From the NCBI RefSeq assembly GCF_024713975.1, contig NC_091112.1:1051501-1115500 (forward strand): DNA of 64,000 nt, in the 5' to 3' direction. Positions 1 through 36,099 of the stretch are shown piece after piece (position 1 is the first letter of the stretch; each line of letters starts with the position of its first letter). The notes below the pieces were generated by a model. The model was not told the origin of the DNA. It did not search any database and saw nothing but the letters and a program-made list of their open reading frames with translations. A program made the translations under genes and the position numbers. Origin of the DNA: Paralichthys olivaceus. Taxonomy: Eukaryota > Chordata > Actinopteri > Pleuronectiformes > Paralichthyidae.

Positions 1-1005
1 TTACAAATGTTTGGTTATAAATTCAAAGAGATTCTAACTCCAACCCTAAGATCACTAACTCTGAGTGAGACAAGGAGGCAAGGGACGACGTAACCTATAG
101 ACAAATGTATAAAACATTACTTTTACCATCATCTCTCCTTCGAGTCTCGAGCTACAGCTGCTAGAGAGAATGATTCACTCTTACGCTCCAGTGGCCGAGA
201 CCTCGATGTACCAGACCGCTGCGATAAGCATCTGTCCTCTGTTTGTCCTCTCGCTGCTCAGAGATCTCGTCCTGTAAATCAAACGTCCGAGCACCAAGAC
301 GCACTTGAATCACACGAGAGGGTCCGCAGTTTAAAATAAGAGACACCTCATTGACAACGGCAAAAAAATAATCAAGCACTTTTTGAGTGGAAGTGAAACT
401 TTGGTGTTCAATTACTTTGAATTACCTCGGCAGACTTCACGTCAACCACATCATAAAATACATTTCGTCATAAAAAAAAATAAAAGAAGAGAATAAATGC
501 CTGAAAATGACACATGAGATAAAATCAAAGAAACGACAGCTATTCTACGTTTTTTTGAAATAACGAGACAATTAAGAAATAAAACCAAAGGCGGATATGA
601 AAATCCTGTCACCCTGTCAAAATAAATAAAGATGAAAAGCAATCAACTGTTCTTTTAAGGCAAAAATGGAAGTTAGACAGTGAACACGAAAGATATCTGA
701 AGCCAATTAAATTTAAAAACTTATTTTAGATCTGAAATTCAATTTAGATGTTAAAGATGTGCGGAAACAGACGTAGGATATTTTTTGTTTTATTGTCATC
801 TATGGAAACATTAAAATGTTTTAAATAATGCTATAATAAAAAAACTTGAATTTGAAAATCAGTATTTCTATATCCTACCTCGCCTGAGTTCAGTTCTTGG
901 TCCAAAGAAACGTTTGTGTTGTGTTCTGGTCTTTCCTGTTTAAATAAAAAAAATAAAAAAACATGAGGGCCAGGAACAAAATGTAGGTATTTCACTTGAT
1001 AAAAC
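1..1005. other. Intergenic, no recognisable feature
   Basis: AT-rich sequence with only short open frames. A 72-codon minus-strand frame at 161-379 lacks splice or homology support and is not called as a gene. Confidence 0.4.
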
Positions 1006-2917
1006 TTTATTAACCTACATTGTTCACAGTTTTAAAAAGTTGAGAGATAACATTTGAGTCACCTAAAAGATAAATAAATAAATACATTAACCACAACCAC
1101 AGACAGACGAATAAAAACAACCCCGCCCCTTAAGAAACAGACACGTACAGAAGAGCTTCTCGATAAATCTGCAGGTTTAAAGACTTTTAAAAACAGCACC
1201 TGAGAAACGGAGTCCAGAGGATGATGAGGAGATAAGAGCGATGAAGGAAAAGGATGGAGGGAGGAAGGAAGGAAGGAAGGAAGGGAGATGCATCTTTATT
1301 TACGGTCTAGGAGCCGAACGTGTCTCTTGTTAAGTGTTTTGGTTTTGCAGTTCTACACAAACACAGACATGGTCGTATATGATGCTTTTACAGTGAGACA
1401 CAGCCACGATGCAGAGAAAGAATCAATTACCAGGATGATTAAAGTGTAAAAATCTGTAAAACAAGATCTCGTTCCAAGTTCAAATGATCTAGAGTAGTAC
1501 TGTGTGCTGAATCTGGGAGGCCGCCTCGTTGGGTAAACTGGGGTTTTGTCCGTCGTCAGCCGCCTTCAGCTCCACCATCCATCAACTTAACCGTGATGAG
1601 ATGAGCTCTGAGGCTGCATCCACAAGGTCGCCTCGCAATTTGGAGGTCGTTTTGGGGCTTTTGGCCAATCTTCCACACTGGACTGAGCAGCTCCATTAGC
1701 CCGCTGTCCAGATGGTCTGTCGCCAGTTTAGAAAAAATTAAATAAAATCAACAGCCTCTGCTCTCATCCCATTCAAAACCTTTTTTAAAAGATACACAAA
1801 CGATGAGGTAATGCAGAACTACAGGGATTCACTTTCAGCTCGGGCTGCACACGGCTGTAAACAGAATATTTTAATGGTACACAGATGTAAAATACGCTCT
1901 GAGCGACATCCAAAGAGAATCAGTGGAAATGAGAGCGTTTTGTTACACATGAATTCCTCAGACGTGATTTTAAAGCACAAGCAACAACGCAATTGCACAA
2001 CTTGTTGTCTCGTTATCCGGAGTCCTGCAGGAGCCTCTGCCACGCCCGAAAATACTGCCCATTGCCCCAGAGGCTAATTCTTCATCAGACAATAGCCCAT
2101 GGGCTCTGAGAACACAACTGAATGGTGGATATTACCCATGATCCTCTGCTTCCTGACCCAGAAGAGCTGCTGCTGTAACAAATCCACCAAACTCTGTTCA
2201 GCATTCTTCACGTTTTAAAGTTTCCTGCTGAACTTTGGAGATAAACTCTGCTTGTTAATAACGTCTCAGTGTTTTGAACGGATCTGATTGTGACAGTTGA
2301 AGCTGTGACTCTCAGTCACTTCTTCTCACAGGAGATGGAACCCACTCAGCAGAGTTACAGAGAACAGACCCTCCGGGTGACACTCAGCTGCTGGTTTAAG
2401 GTTGAAACGTGTTGATTTAAATCAGCTCTTCACAATTTGATGTTAATTTTATGACTCAGGAGGTAAAGAAGTCAGTCGGTGGCTCAATTGTCCGTGTGCA
2501 AGGCACAGAGCAGGACACTAACAATGACGCGATGAGTTTCGCTGTGCTACATTGGTTTGTTTTGTTATTTTGGCTGCTGTTAATCCCTGACAAGAAACAA
2601 ACCCTGAGGGAAACTGTGAAGATTTAGAAAAGAGGACACTGACAACTGGGAAGTTTAACCCTCGCGAGCGTAGGTGGGAAAAACAATGAGACGGCCGGTT
2701 TAAAACAACTGTACAGACGCAGAGCTGATGAGGGGGACAGACAGAGAGGGCGGGGCAGAGGGAAGAACAAGGTGGAGGTCTGTGAAATGAGAATCAGTGT
2801 CAGTGCGATAAAAAGAGGTAAGTGTCCAACGACCAGAGCAACAGATTAAGAACAAGAAAAAACTCAAACCATTAAAAAAAAGATTCATTATAAAAAAAAC
2901 AGTCAAGCTCATCTAAT
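1006..2917 (-). other. clcn1: Probable clcn1 3' UTR
   Basis: The sequence beyond the clcn1 stop has no convincing coding exon. On the minus strand AATAAA-type polyadenylation signals occur at 1295-1300 and 1006-1011 (TTTATT on the plus strand), so the 3' UTR may run this far. It also contains a (GGAA)n run near 1257-1284 and a repeat copy at 2126-2363. The extent is inferred only. Confidence 0.35.
2126..2363 (+). repeat. Unnamed 240-bp dispersed repeat, copy A
   Basis: This stretch matches the reverse complement of 41432-41677 over almost its full length. Shared blocks include ATTACCCATGATCCTCTGC, CAGAAGAGCTGCTGCTGT, GGAGATAAACTCTG, TCAGTGTTTTGA and ACCCACTCAGCAGAGTTACA. There is no coding capacity. 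Homology stops sharply at both ends, as expected for an insertion of a short non-autonomous element. I do not recognise the family. Confidence 0.75.
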
Positions 2918-25683
<22,766 letters not shown>

Positions 25684-25768
25684 TGACACACTGTCACTGA
25701 CCCAAAAATAAACCCACCCGCTCACCGTGTGTCTCAGCATTACCAGGACTGTGCTGGATGCCCAGCCA

Positions 25769-25769
<1 letters not shown>

Positions 25770-25805
<36 letters not shown>
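25770..25805 (+). repeat. (AC)17 microsatellite at clcn1 5' end
   Basis: This AC array begins about 85 bases upstream of the clcn1 ATG, so it lies in the 5' UTR or core promoter. Length changes here could alter transcription. Confidence 0.9.
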
Positions 25806-25808
<3 letters not shown>

Positions 25809-26879
25809 CACACACACGGTTTCATCTAGCTGTAGCTGGGGTTACCCCCCCACTCCTCTAAGCTATCTGCTCACCGCTGTGAAGTTAAGTCAGGACAAAC
25901 TTAAACGACAGAAATGTAAAGTCTTGCACCGAATAACAGCTGCTTAACAACTGTAGCCTGACTAATATGTACGTCCAGTATACGTGTTGACAGTGGAGGA
26001 GGTTGTGATGAAGTAGTTCTTAAAATAGAAGCAAAAACTTGCGAAATCTCTGATTAAAAAGTTTGCCCAAAGAAATGTCTTCCTTGCGTGCTAGAAACAT
26101 CTCCCTGCAACTATTGGCTACACTGCCCCCGCCAGGATTTCTGTTGATACTGCTCAGTTTTATCTGTTTCATCCGTATCCTTAAGCAGAAGTATATAAAT
26201 ATATATATTTCACTGCACAATCATCTATTATAAATACCATTTGCACATCTCAGCCCTGGAATGCAGCTGAATTAAACATGTCTAAAGGAAAGGTGTCTAA
26301 GAAGTAAAATGATAAGCCCTGACATGATAAATAAACTGATAACATCTCAGCTCAGTACAACAGTAGCTTAAACACTCAGTTATCTCCTCATTTTTTATCT
26401 CACCTATCAAATGTGGTTGTTTTCAACAGGTTATTCTATAAGTTTGCCAGTGAGGCTAATTTAAAATAATTTTTGTTTGATTATAACAGATGCATGTTAA
26501 GTAGTACCTGAGGTACTGTGGTGGATAAAAGTCCTACTTGCCAAACTGCAAATATACCGAGAGCAAGCAAGAAAAGTGTAGCATTCAAGTTTATTTAAAA
26601 GCAAAAACTTACTTTAACTCAAGTTGAAAAGTTAATAAAACATTTGAGTTAATTTGATCTAATTATTTGTACTTTTACTGAAAATGTTTGAGTACTTCCT
26701 TCACCACTGGGTTCTGGTGTCGGACCATGACAATGCAATGTGCAGGTGATAAGGGCGACAAGGAAAAATTGTTGGAGGGGTGGGTGTGGTCAACCTGATA
26801 GAGAGAGGGAGAGAGAGATACGAGGAAACACACGACGCTGGTGACGGTCAAACAGATTCTAACATCAGGGCTGGGCTAT
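25806..26879. other. Divergent clcn1/styk1 promoter interval
   Basis: This is the roughly 1-kb space between the likely starts of clcn1 (minus) and styk1 (plus). I see no coding exon and no clear CpG island. An E-box CAGCTG occurs near 25938. Whether the two genes share regulation is unknown. Confidence 0.4.
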
Positions 26880-27060
26880 CATCAGTGGAAATGTGTCTCT
26901 CTGTGGATAAGTCTATACTCTGCAGACTGCAGAGGAAAACATGAAAACTGAGAACGAGGACTTGAGTTTTGTCTCCATATCTCTATCTATGGATCACAGG
27001 GAGGACAAATGCTTTGGATACAGGGAGCACTGGGAGGCTGACAGCTGATTAGTCGACCAG
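26880..27060 (+). other. styk1: Probable styk1 5' UTR exon
   Basis: A non-coding exon is suggested by a strong donor (GACCAG followed by gtaaga) at 27060/27061, upstream of the first coding exon at 29139. The left edge is a guess. Confidence 0.4.
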
Positions 27061-28067
27061 GTAAGACAAAAAAAAAGTAAAACACCAGAGACAAAAATAT
27101 GCAACTTCTACACAAAAAGCTTCTTACTGAAATTTATTTTAAGTAGAAAATATAAAACCTTACATCACAATAGTTATACATAAAGTGAGTCTGTGTGTTA
27201 AATGAGGATGTATCGTTAAATGAGTTTTAGTTTGGGTGTCTGTTCTCGTTGTGTGTGTTGTGCGATAGCCTGATCTTTTGTTGTGTTGATGCAGGAGAGT
27301 TAGTGGTGCGTATCAATGTGAGAGGACAATGCAGACAAACTGGTTCAGTGACATCCATACTTTCTGAAGGCTGAGGCTGAAGGTGTTTGTGCACGTCCAT
27401 GTGTAGTCATCTCCAAAAATGCTTACTACATACCAGAGTGCCTTCAGAAGGGTGTGTGTTGTCACATTCTATAAATATGTTCTCTGACAGGTGAGGATGT
27501 TGCGTTATTACCACATGAAACATGAAGTCTCTCGCACACACTTTGTGCCTGTGCTGTGTTGAACTCGTTGCCAAGAGAGTCCTGTGATTTACATTATATA
27601 GGTTCCACTGTGTTTGCAGCTACAGTTTTTTGAAGTTCCAGAACAGAACAAGGTAGGAATGAGAACAACTTCTGAATCGTTATTCGACTGACGGCCGACA
27701 AGCAAAATGCCACATTGGGGAGTTTAAACCACTGTTGTTACTGAATCTGCCAGATATTTGACTAGAAAACACGTCGGCTGAGGATCTGTAGCAGAGTCAA
27801 CTTTAATCTTTATCGTCAGGTGGCCTCTCTCTCGTACTACACTTGAAGTTGCGTGTGTGTGTGTGTAGATTAGAAGTCTTATCTCCAGATGTTGCCACCC
27901 TCATAGTCAATGTTATCAGGTTCCCTTTTGTCATTAGTGTTCAATCTGGAGGACTCTCTCATCACGTGATGAGGCCGTGCTCTGCTGCAGGGGCTCAGAC
28001 ACTTTCAGTTTGTAATCATAGCATCCGAATTTCCTGTTTGTAGTAAATAAATAAAATTGGATTCTCC

Positions 28068-28180
28068 TCGGGCAACGGACTGTAAATAAACATGGACAGT
28101 TTATCTCCACCTCTTCACGGTACAGACATTGAGCCGTAAACATGTTGGATACGGGTAATTCCTTGGATACGACTATGATC
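28068..28180 (+). repeat. Partial MITE-like copy in styk1 intron 1
   Basis: Begins GACTGTAAATAAACATGGACAG, matching one end of the inverted-repeat element at 20130-20335. The other end is not recognisable. Confidence 0.4.
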
Positions 28181-29138
28181 CCGCTACATGATCAGCATCA
28201 GTTTCAGTTTCTCTTTCTGATTATATTAAACTTGTGAAACTGTAACTTCATTAGGATATCAGCAAACAGTTGGTTGAATGAAAACCCTTTATAATAAAGG
28301 GAAGTGAAAAGCGTTTAGATCCCTGATGGAGAACGAGAGGTTCCTGTGCAGTGAGGGTGTGTTTCTGTGTTTGTGTGCTCGCATGCAAATGTCCTTTGGG
28401 CACATTTGAGTCGTTAACTTGTACTTGAGCCTCGTGTCTTTTCAACATATTTTCCACTTTGCAATGTTCAAGTAGAGACACCTACACTGTCGTCCCACTG
28501 CCCATTGCATTTGTTCAAAACAAATCCATCCCACCTGTCCCGTCTCTGATCAAAGCAAAAACAAATGCTGACCTGGGATCAGCTGAAGTGCTACAGATAA
28601 CATCCACCTTGAATTGTCTGTTCACCATTCAAATCCTATTTCTCAGCTGGTAACCAAAGTTCTGACAAGTGAACATTTTTGATGCACAAAATGATAAGAT
28701 ACATGGACCAATAACAGTGGAATCTGAGACCTCTGAAATAAATGAGTGTGTAACTGATAGCTGGTTAACAATACATGTAGAAATCCAGCCATGAAGCACT
28801 CCCCTTAATATTTGCCGTGTGGGTTCAGATTACAAAGAAAATAGGTCACAGTTTACGTTTGCTGTGTAAGTTCAGATAAAAATGTCCACAGTAATTATTG
28901 ACTAAATTTTCTGAAAGTTCTCTATCAGTCAGTGTTTCTCTGGGTGTGCGTGCCGCTGTTTACTGAACTTCAGTGAGAGCTTCTGAAACAACTTCTACAG
29001 TTATTAAAGAGGAAGACGCAGCGTGACTCTGTGAGAGCTCAGGGGATTTAGAGCGGCTGCTGAGCAGAGGTAATGTTGATCTCTTCCTCCCGCTGATAGT
29101 TACACTGATCTGTCCGTGTCCCTCTCTTCCTCTGCAGC

Positions 29139-32100
29139 ATGTCATCCAACTCCACGACCGATAATCTGTGTGCGCCGGACGACAACCTCTGTAGTAAGGA
29201 CACTATTTGTTCTCCATTACTCCCTCACTCCTCCTCAACCCATCTTGTCTCATCCCCCTTTTATTTTCCCTGCAAACCTGAATCACATCCATTTTTCAAT
29301 TTATTTTATTTCAGCTCTGGATAGATTTAATAAACAACAGCTGAAAGGAAAAAAAAAAACCCCAGCTCAACTTAATACACAAACAATTAGATCTTTTTAA
29401 AGATTTTAGTTTCATACACCTAAACGTCTCAGTCAACCGGTGGAGTTTCAGTCTACATACATTTATTTTAAGAGTCATGAGGTCACCATGACCTTTGACC
29501 TTTAACAACTGATTTTAAGAAATTCTCTTAACTCACTTTTGGGACATCACATTGACAACAATGGAACAGACGGACAGACAGCCTGAATAATTTCTCTTCT
29601 CTTGCTATCACTGACGTGGATGAGACGCCAACACACGGTGGATTAAGATTCCCAACAGCACCTGAGACTGACCTAACAGCAGCAGTATTCACGAAACCTG
29701 CCCCACACCCACCCACCCACACACAAAACACAGGACACCTTAAAACTGGCAAAACAAGCTTCTTTTCTCTGCTTCTAAATTAACAGCAATGCCATCGAAC
29801 TTCGCCCCACTGCTGCCAGGGTGTATGAGCTGATAAATGAAAATTGCACTCGACAGGCTTCTCCTTTCATCGCTCCTCTTTAAATGATCATTCTCTCATC
29901 CCCGACTTTTGAATGTGCTTTTCTATCGTTTGCTTCTCCTTTGTCACATTTTCCACTTCTCTGCCTGCTGTGTGTGTTCATTACAGTAAATACCAGCAGC
30001 TGCCTTGATTTGGCTGTAAACCTGGTGCATGGATGATTTTGCTGAGGTCATGTTGACATGAAATATAAAGCTACAGGATTTGTCCTGGTTGAAAGTCTCT
30101 AACCTAATTGGATGTTTTAGTATTCAACAGCAAAGTAAACCACTATTTGTATTGATAAGATATTACAAAGCTACCAGTTGCAGATTGCAGTGATGTTGCA
30201 ACCTCCAGATAATGTCACATGAAAGACTCAGAGCGATGTGTGATCACAGGATTAGATTAAGTGCTGCTGACTCACTGATACTGCAGGAAAGTCTTTTTGA
30301 TTGCAGAGAGATTAATAGATAAGTTATTTCTTGTTTGCAAGTTTAAGCTTTACTAGAAATACCAGTAAAAGAGAACAGGGATGCCAGTCATCTCAGGTGA
30401 AGCAAGCCCAAAGTAAACACAGAGATACTGGACGTATGTCATGTTAAAAGCTCAAGCTCAGACCAAGTCTTTACTGAGAATGAAAGAAATGATTTACGCC
30501 ATTCTGAAGGTCTGTCACCACATCTATGAATGTGTTAAAACCAGAACACGATACACACACAAGGGGCTTTAGAGTGAAGGCTTCTGCTCCTGCTAACACA
30601 CCATTGGTGCAGTGTTTTACAAGGGTGTGTGTGTGTTTCTACCCAGAACATTGAATTCCAAGGGTTGTCAGTGAAGGGTCAATATGAAGGACAGTCGATA
30701 TGATGAAAGAAAGGTTAAAAAGAATAAAATAACAAATAGAAAACTATCCAAGTGAGTCCAACAGTCAAATAATTTAATAATGGAGTCAAACTTTTATATT
30801 TCCTGCTCAGTAACGTGAAAATAAAAGATTTAAGGTGCAGTGTGGAAACTTTCATGACTATCAACAACGGTGACTCAGCAGAGTGTCAGAGAATCAGTTC
30901 TCTCAGAATGTCAGTGCATGAGTCATCGTAGTTCATCCCGACCTGTCTAACTGTCCAATTACAGCCCGACTGTGTTATGTGCACAACGCAGGAGGACAAA
31001 AGTTGTTATGTTAGCGGCCAGGTTAGGGTTGGACCAATGTACGCTGATGACTGATGGAACATGGAATCTTGCTCAAAAATATACAATCTGAAAAATAAAT
31101 CATTGATATAATATCAATTATCATTCTCAGACAGTGACATGAAGCAAAATGCTACGCTTCACTCAGGACAGTGATGTTCAGTGTGTTCACGACAACGGGA
31201 AACTGTGGGGAACATTCAGGTGAGGGGTGGAGCCTGTGTACACCAGCAGGAGGCAGGACGTGAAAAACAGATATTTATATTCTTCCAGTTTCATCTTTGT
31301 CACATGTTAGAAACCTCATTAACACATTTTCCTGCTGTTTTCTCTCACTTACACTCACTCTCTGACATTTTCCAGACATTTTACGAGGGGGCTGCAGGAA
31401 AAGTTCCTGGAAATGTCAAGAACAGACTTGGACATTTGCGTCCTCACATACAGGCCGTGCAGAAAATGTACAGACTTCAGTGCACGTCTGGAAGTTATTG
31501 TGGTAAAAATACCTGTTTGTCCAAATGACTAAAACCTAATATACATGATTAATTTCTGCACTGTTTGAATCCTTATATCACTGAAGCATCGGAGGGCACT
31601 GATATTTGCATTCAAACATAGTATAAGTCATTTAGCTATAAATCAACATTTCAACACCGCTGTAAATGGAGGATGATGTCATGTTGAGATGGAGCATCCT
31701 GTCAACACTTCAGAGGTGAAACCATTTTAACAGCCAACTCATCCTGTCTATGCGCCCCAAGCAGAACACTGAAACTAAATCTGCTCAACTTAAAGCACAA
31801 TGCAAGTAGGACATAGTGTGTGGGACACAAACGCACGCTTACAAAAAAGACTGAGGAAAGAGGGGATCAGGACATATGATAACACCAATCTGTCCTCACT
31901 TCACTGTGCTTCTTCTATTTAGACCTGACAGTGACACATCCTCTCTCTTCTCCCTCAGTAACAAGGGAGCACATGCAGGCCGTGATAATCGTCCCCACGC
32001 TGCTCCTGTTTGGAACCCTCGTCACCTTACTGTTCTTGTTCCTGCGGAGGTATTGTCCTGAACGCAGGCGGTCTATAGTAACAGCCCCTCAAAGCTACGG

Positions 32101-35100
32101 CTCATCACACAGGCACACACAGAGACAGAGCCATAGACGTCACCTACAAGGCATCGATGGTGAGCGAGCATGCATCAATCTGTGTGTCTGATTTTCCACA
32201 TTTTACATACATTTTCTAAATATCTACACAAACAGATTAACATCTTTGTGTCTATAGCTCCTCCTGGGATAAACCCACTAGAACATGAAGAGCTGCCCAT
32301 GTCAGTTAAACAAGTGCAGCAGAATGTCAAGTCTGCACTCCCACAGACGACCACAGAGAGGCATCACAACGCCTTCAGCCAGGTCACCGCCCTGCCGCTG
32401 ACCTTCTCCATCAAACCTAACGATGCAGTCAGTCTTCACAGAGCCCGCATGGACAACAGGAACGTCATCCTGAGAGTGTTGAAAGGTAAACTGAGCTGCA
32501 CTGAGCCAACTCTGACAAGCAGCGGTGTGACTGCTTACTGCACTGCTGCTGAGGAATGCAGACAAATACTTTGTTTTGTTCCTCAGCAGCTGAAAGATCC
32601 AAGGAACGGTCTGTTAACTGGTTTACAGACAATAAAGTTTTGTACTTTAGTTTTACCCTTCTAATCAGACCGAGGGCATCAATCTCAGAGCTGTTAAGAA
32701 ACTTTCAAAAACTATAAGATGCTTTGATACCAGAAAAGCTGTATATTTGTGACTTGTCAAATCAAAAATGTTAAATCAACGTGTGGTAAATATGCCTTCA
32801 AAAAGTTATTTTGTTGTCTGACCTCTTTCTCCAGAAACAGCAAGCAGCAGCGAGCAGCAGCAATTTCTGGATTTCGCCTCCTTTGTCTCTGGACTGGGTC
32901 GGCATCCGTTTTTACCAGAGCTGCTGGGTGTAGTTTCCGTGCAGATCCCCATGATGATAGTGATGGAGGAGCTGCAGCACAGAGACCTGCTAGGGTTCCT
33001 GTGGAGATGTAGACAGGTACAGTGTTAAGAAACCAGATTATTCAGTTTAAAGGTGAATCTACACAAATGTGCTCAGTACAAACCCAGCCCATAAAAAAAA
33101 AACACCATCTGCAACTGCAGTCAATTCATATTTACAAGCAACAAAAGTTTATCATTACATCATTAAGGTAAAGTCATACATGGTCTATATTAGGATAATT
33201 AATTGCTTAACGCCAAAGAATGACTTGACACAACTGAAATACACTTTATTTGTGCAGCTCTTTTCACAATGCTCAAAAACACTTTATGGGATCACATAGA
33301 GCAGATTAAAGACAATAACTATACATTTAAAATACACATCATAATCACACACATAAATATATACCTAACCTTCAAAAATAACATTGCTTGTATTTTTTTT
33401 TTAAAGCAATTACTACTTTGTGCCAGTGTGGGGCAGTGTTGGGCAGCATACGTGTATATATCCTACCACTGAGAGACACACATTACCCCCGAGAGGAGGA
33501 GGGGTGGGGGTGTCAACTAACATGAAACACTCAGAAAATGTTCCTTTTCTTCTTCTGCCACTAAAGGACAGCTCAGGTTTAGAGCCTCCGTGTGACATGA
33601 CGGAGAAGACGATCTACATCATGGCAGCACAAGTGGCCTCGGCTCTGGTTGGTTCATCTATTATTTGTCCCTCTCGCTGCTTCATGGACAAAAACTATAT
33701 GTCATTTTGTGACTACATATAAAAATGTTCTTAGTTTTCTCCTGATGACTGATGACTCCACGGTCCTCATCCTCCTCATCACCCCGTCTTTATCCGAACA
33801 TCCAGGAGTATCTGCACGGTAAAGGCTGCATCCATGGCAACGTGGGGGCTCGCAGCGTTTTGGTTGGTGGAGATCTGACGGCGAAGCTGTGGGGTTTGGA
33901 CTCGGCCTACAGAAGGAGAACGCAGCCCAGTTCTCCAGGGGAATTTGAGGACATGGAGATGAGGAAGTGGCAGGCGCCTGAAGTGCTGGCCAGAAGAGTC
34001 ATCAGTCCGAGTAGCGATGTGTGAGTGTGCGAGTCCACGGCGGGTTAGCCACTTGGTTTCAACTTTAATTAAAGAACTTCTTTATTTCTTTCATGAATTT
34101 TTATCCAAATGTGGGATCAAACCTCAGCCACTTTTACTGACATGACTCCTTTATCTTTATCCTTCTCTTCTTTTTGACAGATGGTCTTTTGGTATCCTGC
34201 TCTACGAAATGGTCACACTAGGTGAGTGAAATGTTCATAGCGTTTGGGCTGCAATTAGTTAGAATTTTGATTTCCATTATCAGCAAAGAATAACTTTGAA
34301 CTCCCATTGAAAGACTCAGGATTATCATTGACGTGGTTATTTTATTATATATAAAATATTGCAAAAAATCCTTCTGTGACTTAAGCATTGGAACTGTGCA
34401 GCAGCTTCCCACTAATGTAAAAAAAAAAACTCCCATGTCTGCAGGTGACCCACCGTTTGCTCAGATCATGGCGACTGAACTTATGCAGCATCTGCAAAGA
34501 GGAAACCATCTCAAACGACCGCCAATGTGTTCCAGCTCCCTGTAAGATGAACAGTAGAAAACGAGTTGTGTTAAAGTAAAGAAATATCACAAGGCTTTTC
34601 CTAGAGGCCTCTGGAGGACATATCGCTTAACAATAGTAGAGTTTGAGATTTGTGTGTGGTGGTTTTAGAGCTGGACTCAGTCTGATGTGGTCTGGATGTA
34701 AAAACAAGTGGTGGAGTATTTGAAATAGAATGAAAGTGTGAAATGTGTTTTAAATTATATTTAGTATCTGTGGATTAATCCAGATTCCCATATTTGACAA
34801 GTGGTTTTTCATCTGGACACGATCCAGATTGTGATAAAAGCATTGAAATCTAATTTCAGATTTTTTTTTCTCAAACAGGATTAAAAGTTTGGCAAATCTG
34901 AAAGTGTGATTTAAACACTCTCAGTCCATCTGTGTTGATCTAGTCCGTCCTGAGAAGTGTTGTTTACAGGTACTGCTTAGCTAACCTCTTTATATACAGT
35001 CTATGCTGTACACATGTGTCGAGGTTAGCTAGCAGGTTCTTCAGAAACAGGACTGGACACAAAAGTGTAACTGCGGCTCCATGTCAGAACTTTAACACAG

Positions 35101-35496
35101 AGCAACAATCATTTTCCACCGAATGATGCTATTTAAGCTAACTACTGAACAGCTGCTAGCTTCCTTGTTCAAACGGCAGTAAGCAGCTTCTCTCAGTGTC
35201 CCCGGTGTGTGACGATGATGAACAATCATCTGACTCGGAGTGGATGAAGTCCCACTGCGTGTTTGTTGAGTTAAACCGTGTTTACCGGCTCTGTCGACAG
35301 ATTCTCCATCGTCACCTCCTGTTGCCACTGGAACCGCAAACAGCGCGCCTCCATCCCGGAAGTCATTAAGAAACTTCAGGCGGGAGAAAGGTCCGCCAAT
35401 GGGAGGACAGTTCTCAGAGCACCTGAGCCAATAGACATCGAGAGATACCTGAGGGAGGCGGGATATGGAGAGGCCTACAACTATGCCGTGCTCTGA
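29139..35496 (+). CDS. styk1: STYK1/NOK receptor-like pseudokinase, 9 coding exons
   Basis: The exons are 29139-29193, 31959-32159, 32258-32485, 32835-33016, 33567-33647, 33806-34020, 34181-34221, 34445-34541 and 35301-35496, all phase-consistent, giving about 431 residues against 422 in human. The short N-terminus DNLCITREHMQAVIIVPTLL parallels human DKLCVIQEKQYEVIIVPTLL and leads into one transmembrane segment (about residues 26-46). A cytoplasmic kinase-like domain follows. Diagnostic stretches are DLLGFLWRCRQ, EYLHGKGCIHGNVGARSVL, LTAKLWGLDSAY, WSFGILLYEMVTLG and the end YNYAVL. Human STYK1 promotes growth signalling and autophagy. Key residues are missing: Arg158 replaces the VAIK lysine, HRD is HGN (259-261), Ser266 replaces the metal-binding Asn, and WGL (278-280) stands at DFG. 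It is therefore probably a catalytically dead scaffold. Confidence 0.93.
29475..29590 (+). repeat. Degenerate fragment of the same teleost repeat
   Basis: Begins GAGGTCACCATGACCTTTGACC and ends with GGACAGACAGCCTG. It lies in a styk1 intron. The DR1-like TGACCTTTGACC in it is probably repeat sequence rather than a hormone response element. Confidence 0.5.
33340..33480 (+). other. AT-rich part of styk1 intron 4, no feature
   Basis: An AT-rich interior with a T9 run, between the exons ending at 33016 and starting at 33567. Nothing else can be supported. Confidence 0.3.
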
Positions 35497-35676
35497 TTGG
35501 CTGAGAGCGTCATCGGTACAGCACAATGTCCGGACGTTCATTCGCACCTGAGAAACCGCTGCAAGAGCGAATTCTCAATGAAGAGGAACTTTATCACCAA
35601 CCATCTTAAATATGTTGTTGTGAAACTTATTGTAAATATTGTTGATGAAACTTGTTTTGCACTTGTTTGTTGGATT

Positions 35677-35682
35677 AATAAA
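35677..35682 (+). terminator. styk1: styk1 polyadenylation signal
   Basis: A canonical AATAAA lies 181 bases after the styk1 stop codon and is followed by a T/GT-rich stretch. This gives a 3' UTR of roughly 200 bases. Confidence 0.7.
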
Positions 35683-36099
35683 TCACGCTCACTTTGTATA
35701 TTTAACATGTGGATTGTCTAATTAACTATAATTGGAATCATTCACAAACAAAGCGTGTTACCTGGACTGTTCGATGACAGATTCAGGGATGAATCAGAAT
35801 CTGACAGAAGAACGTTTGAGAACAGTAATGAAGACAATAATGAGCATGATTTTTTTCCCATCTTGCATTTCGTGGATTAAGTCAAACTCCTTGGGTAATG
35901 ACGACATTTAAATAATCACAGATTCAAGCAGGAGTATGCAACATGTAAGTAATTAGATTCTCACAAACCAATGCTGCTCCAGTGCTTTGCCCTGTTGATA
36001 GTCCAGCCCTTCAAGTCTGTTCTACAAATCTAGAATTAAAATCTGATAACAATCTAAAACACAATTCTTCTACTTCGAAAATAAAAACACAGACGTCGC

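Noticed and set aside
161..379. 72-codon minus-strand frame near the left edge
   Set aside because: It could be an exon of a neighbouring gene, but has no clear splice pair and no homology I recognise.
29482..29497. TGACCTTTGACC as a PPAR/HNF4 DR1 element in styk1
   Set aside because: It is part of a dispersed repeat that also occurs at 7381, so it is more likely to be repeat sequence.
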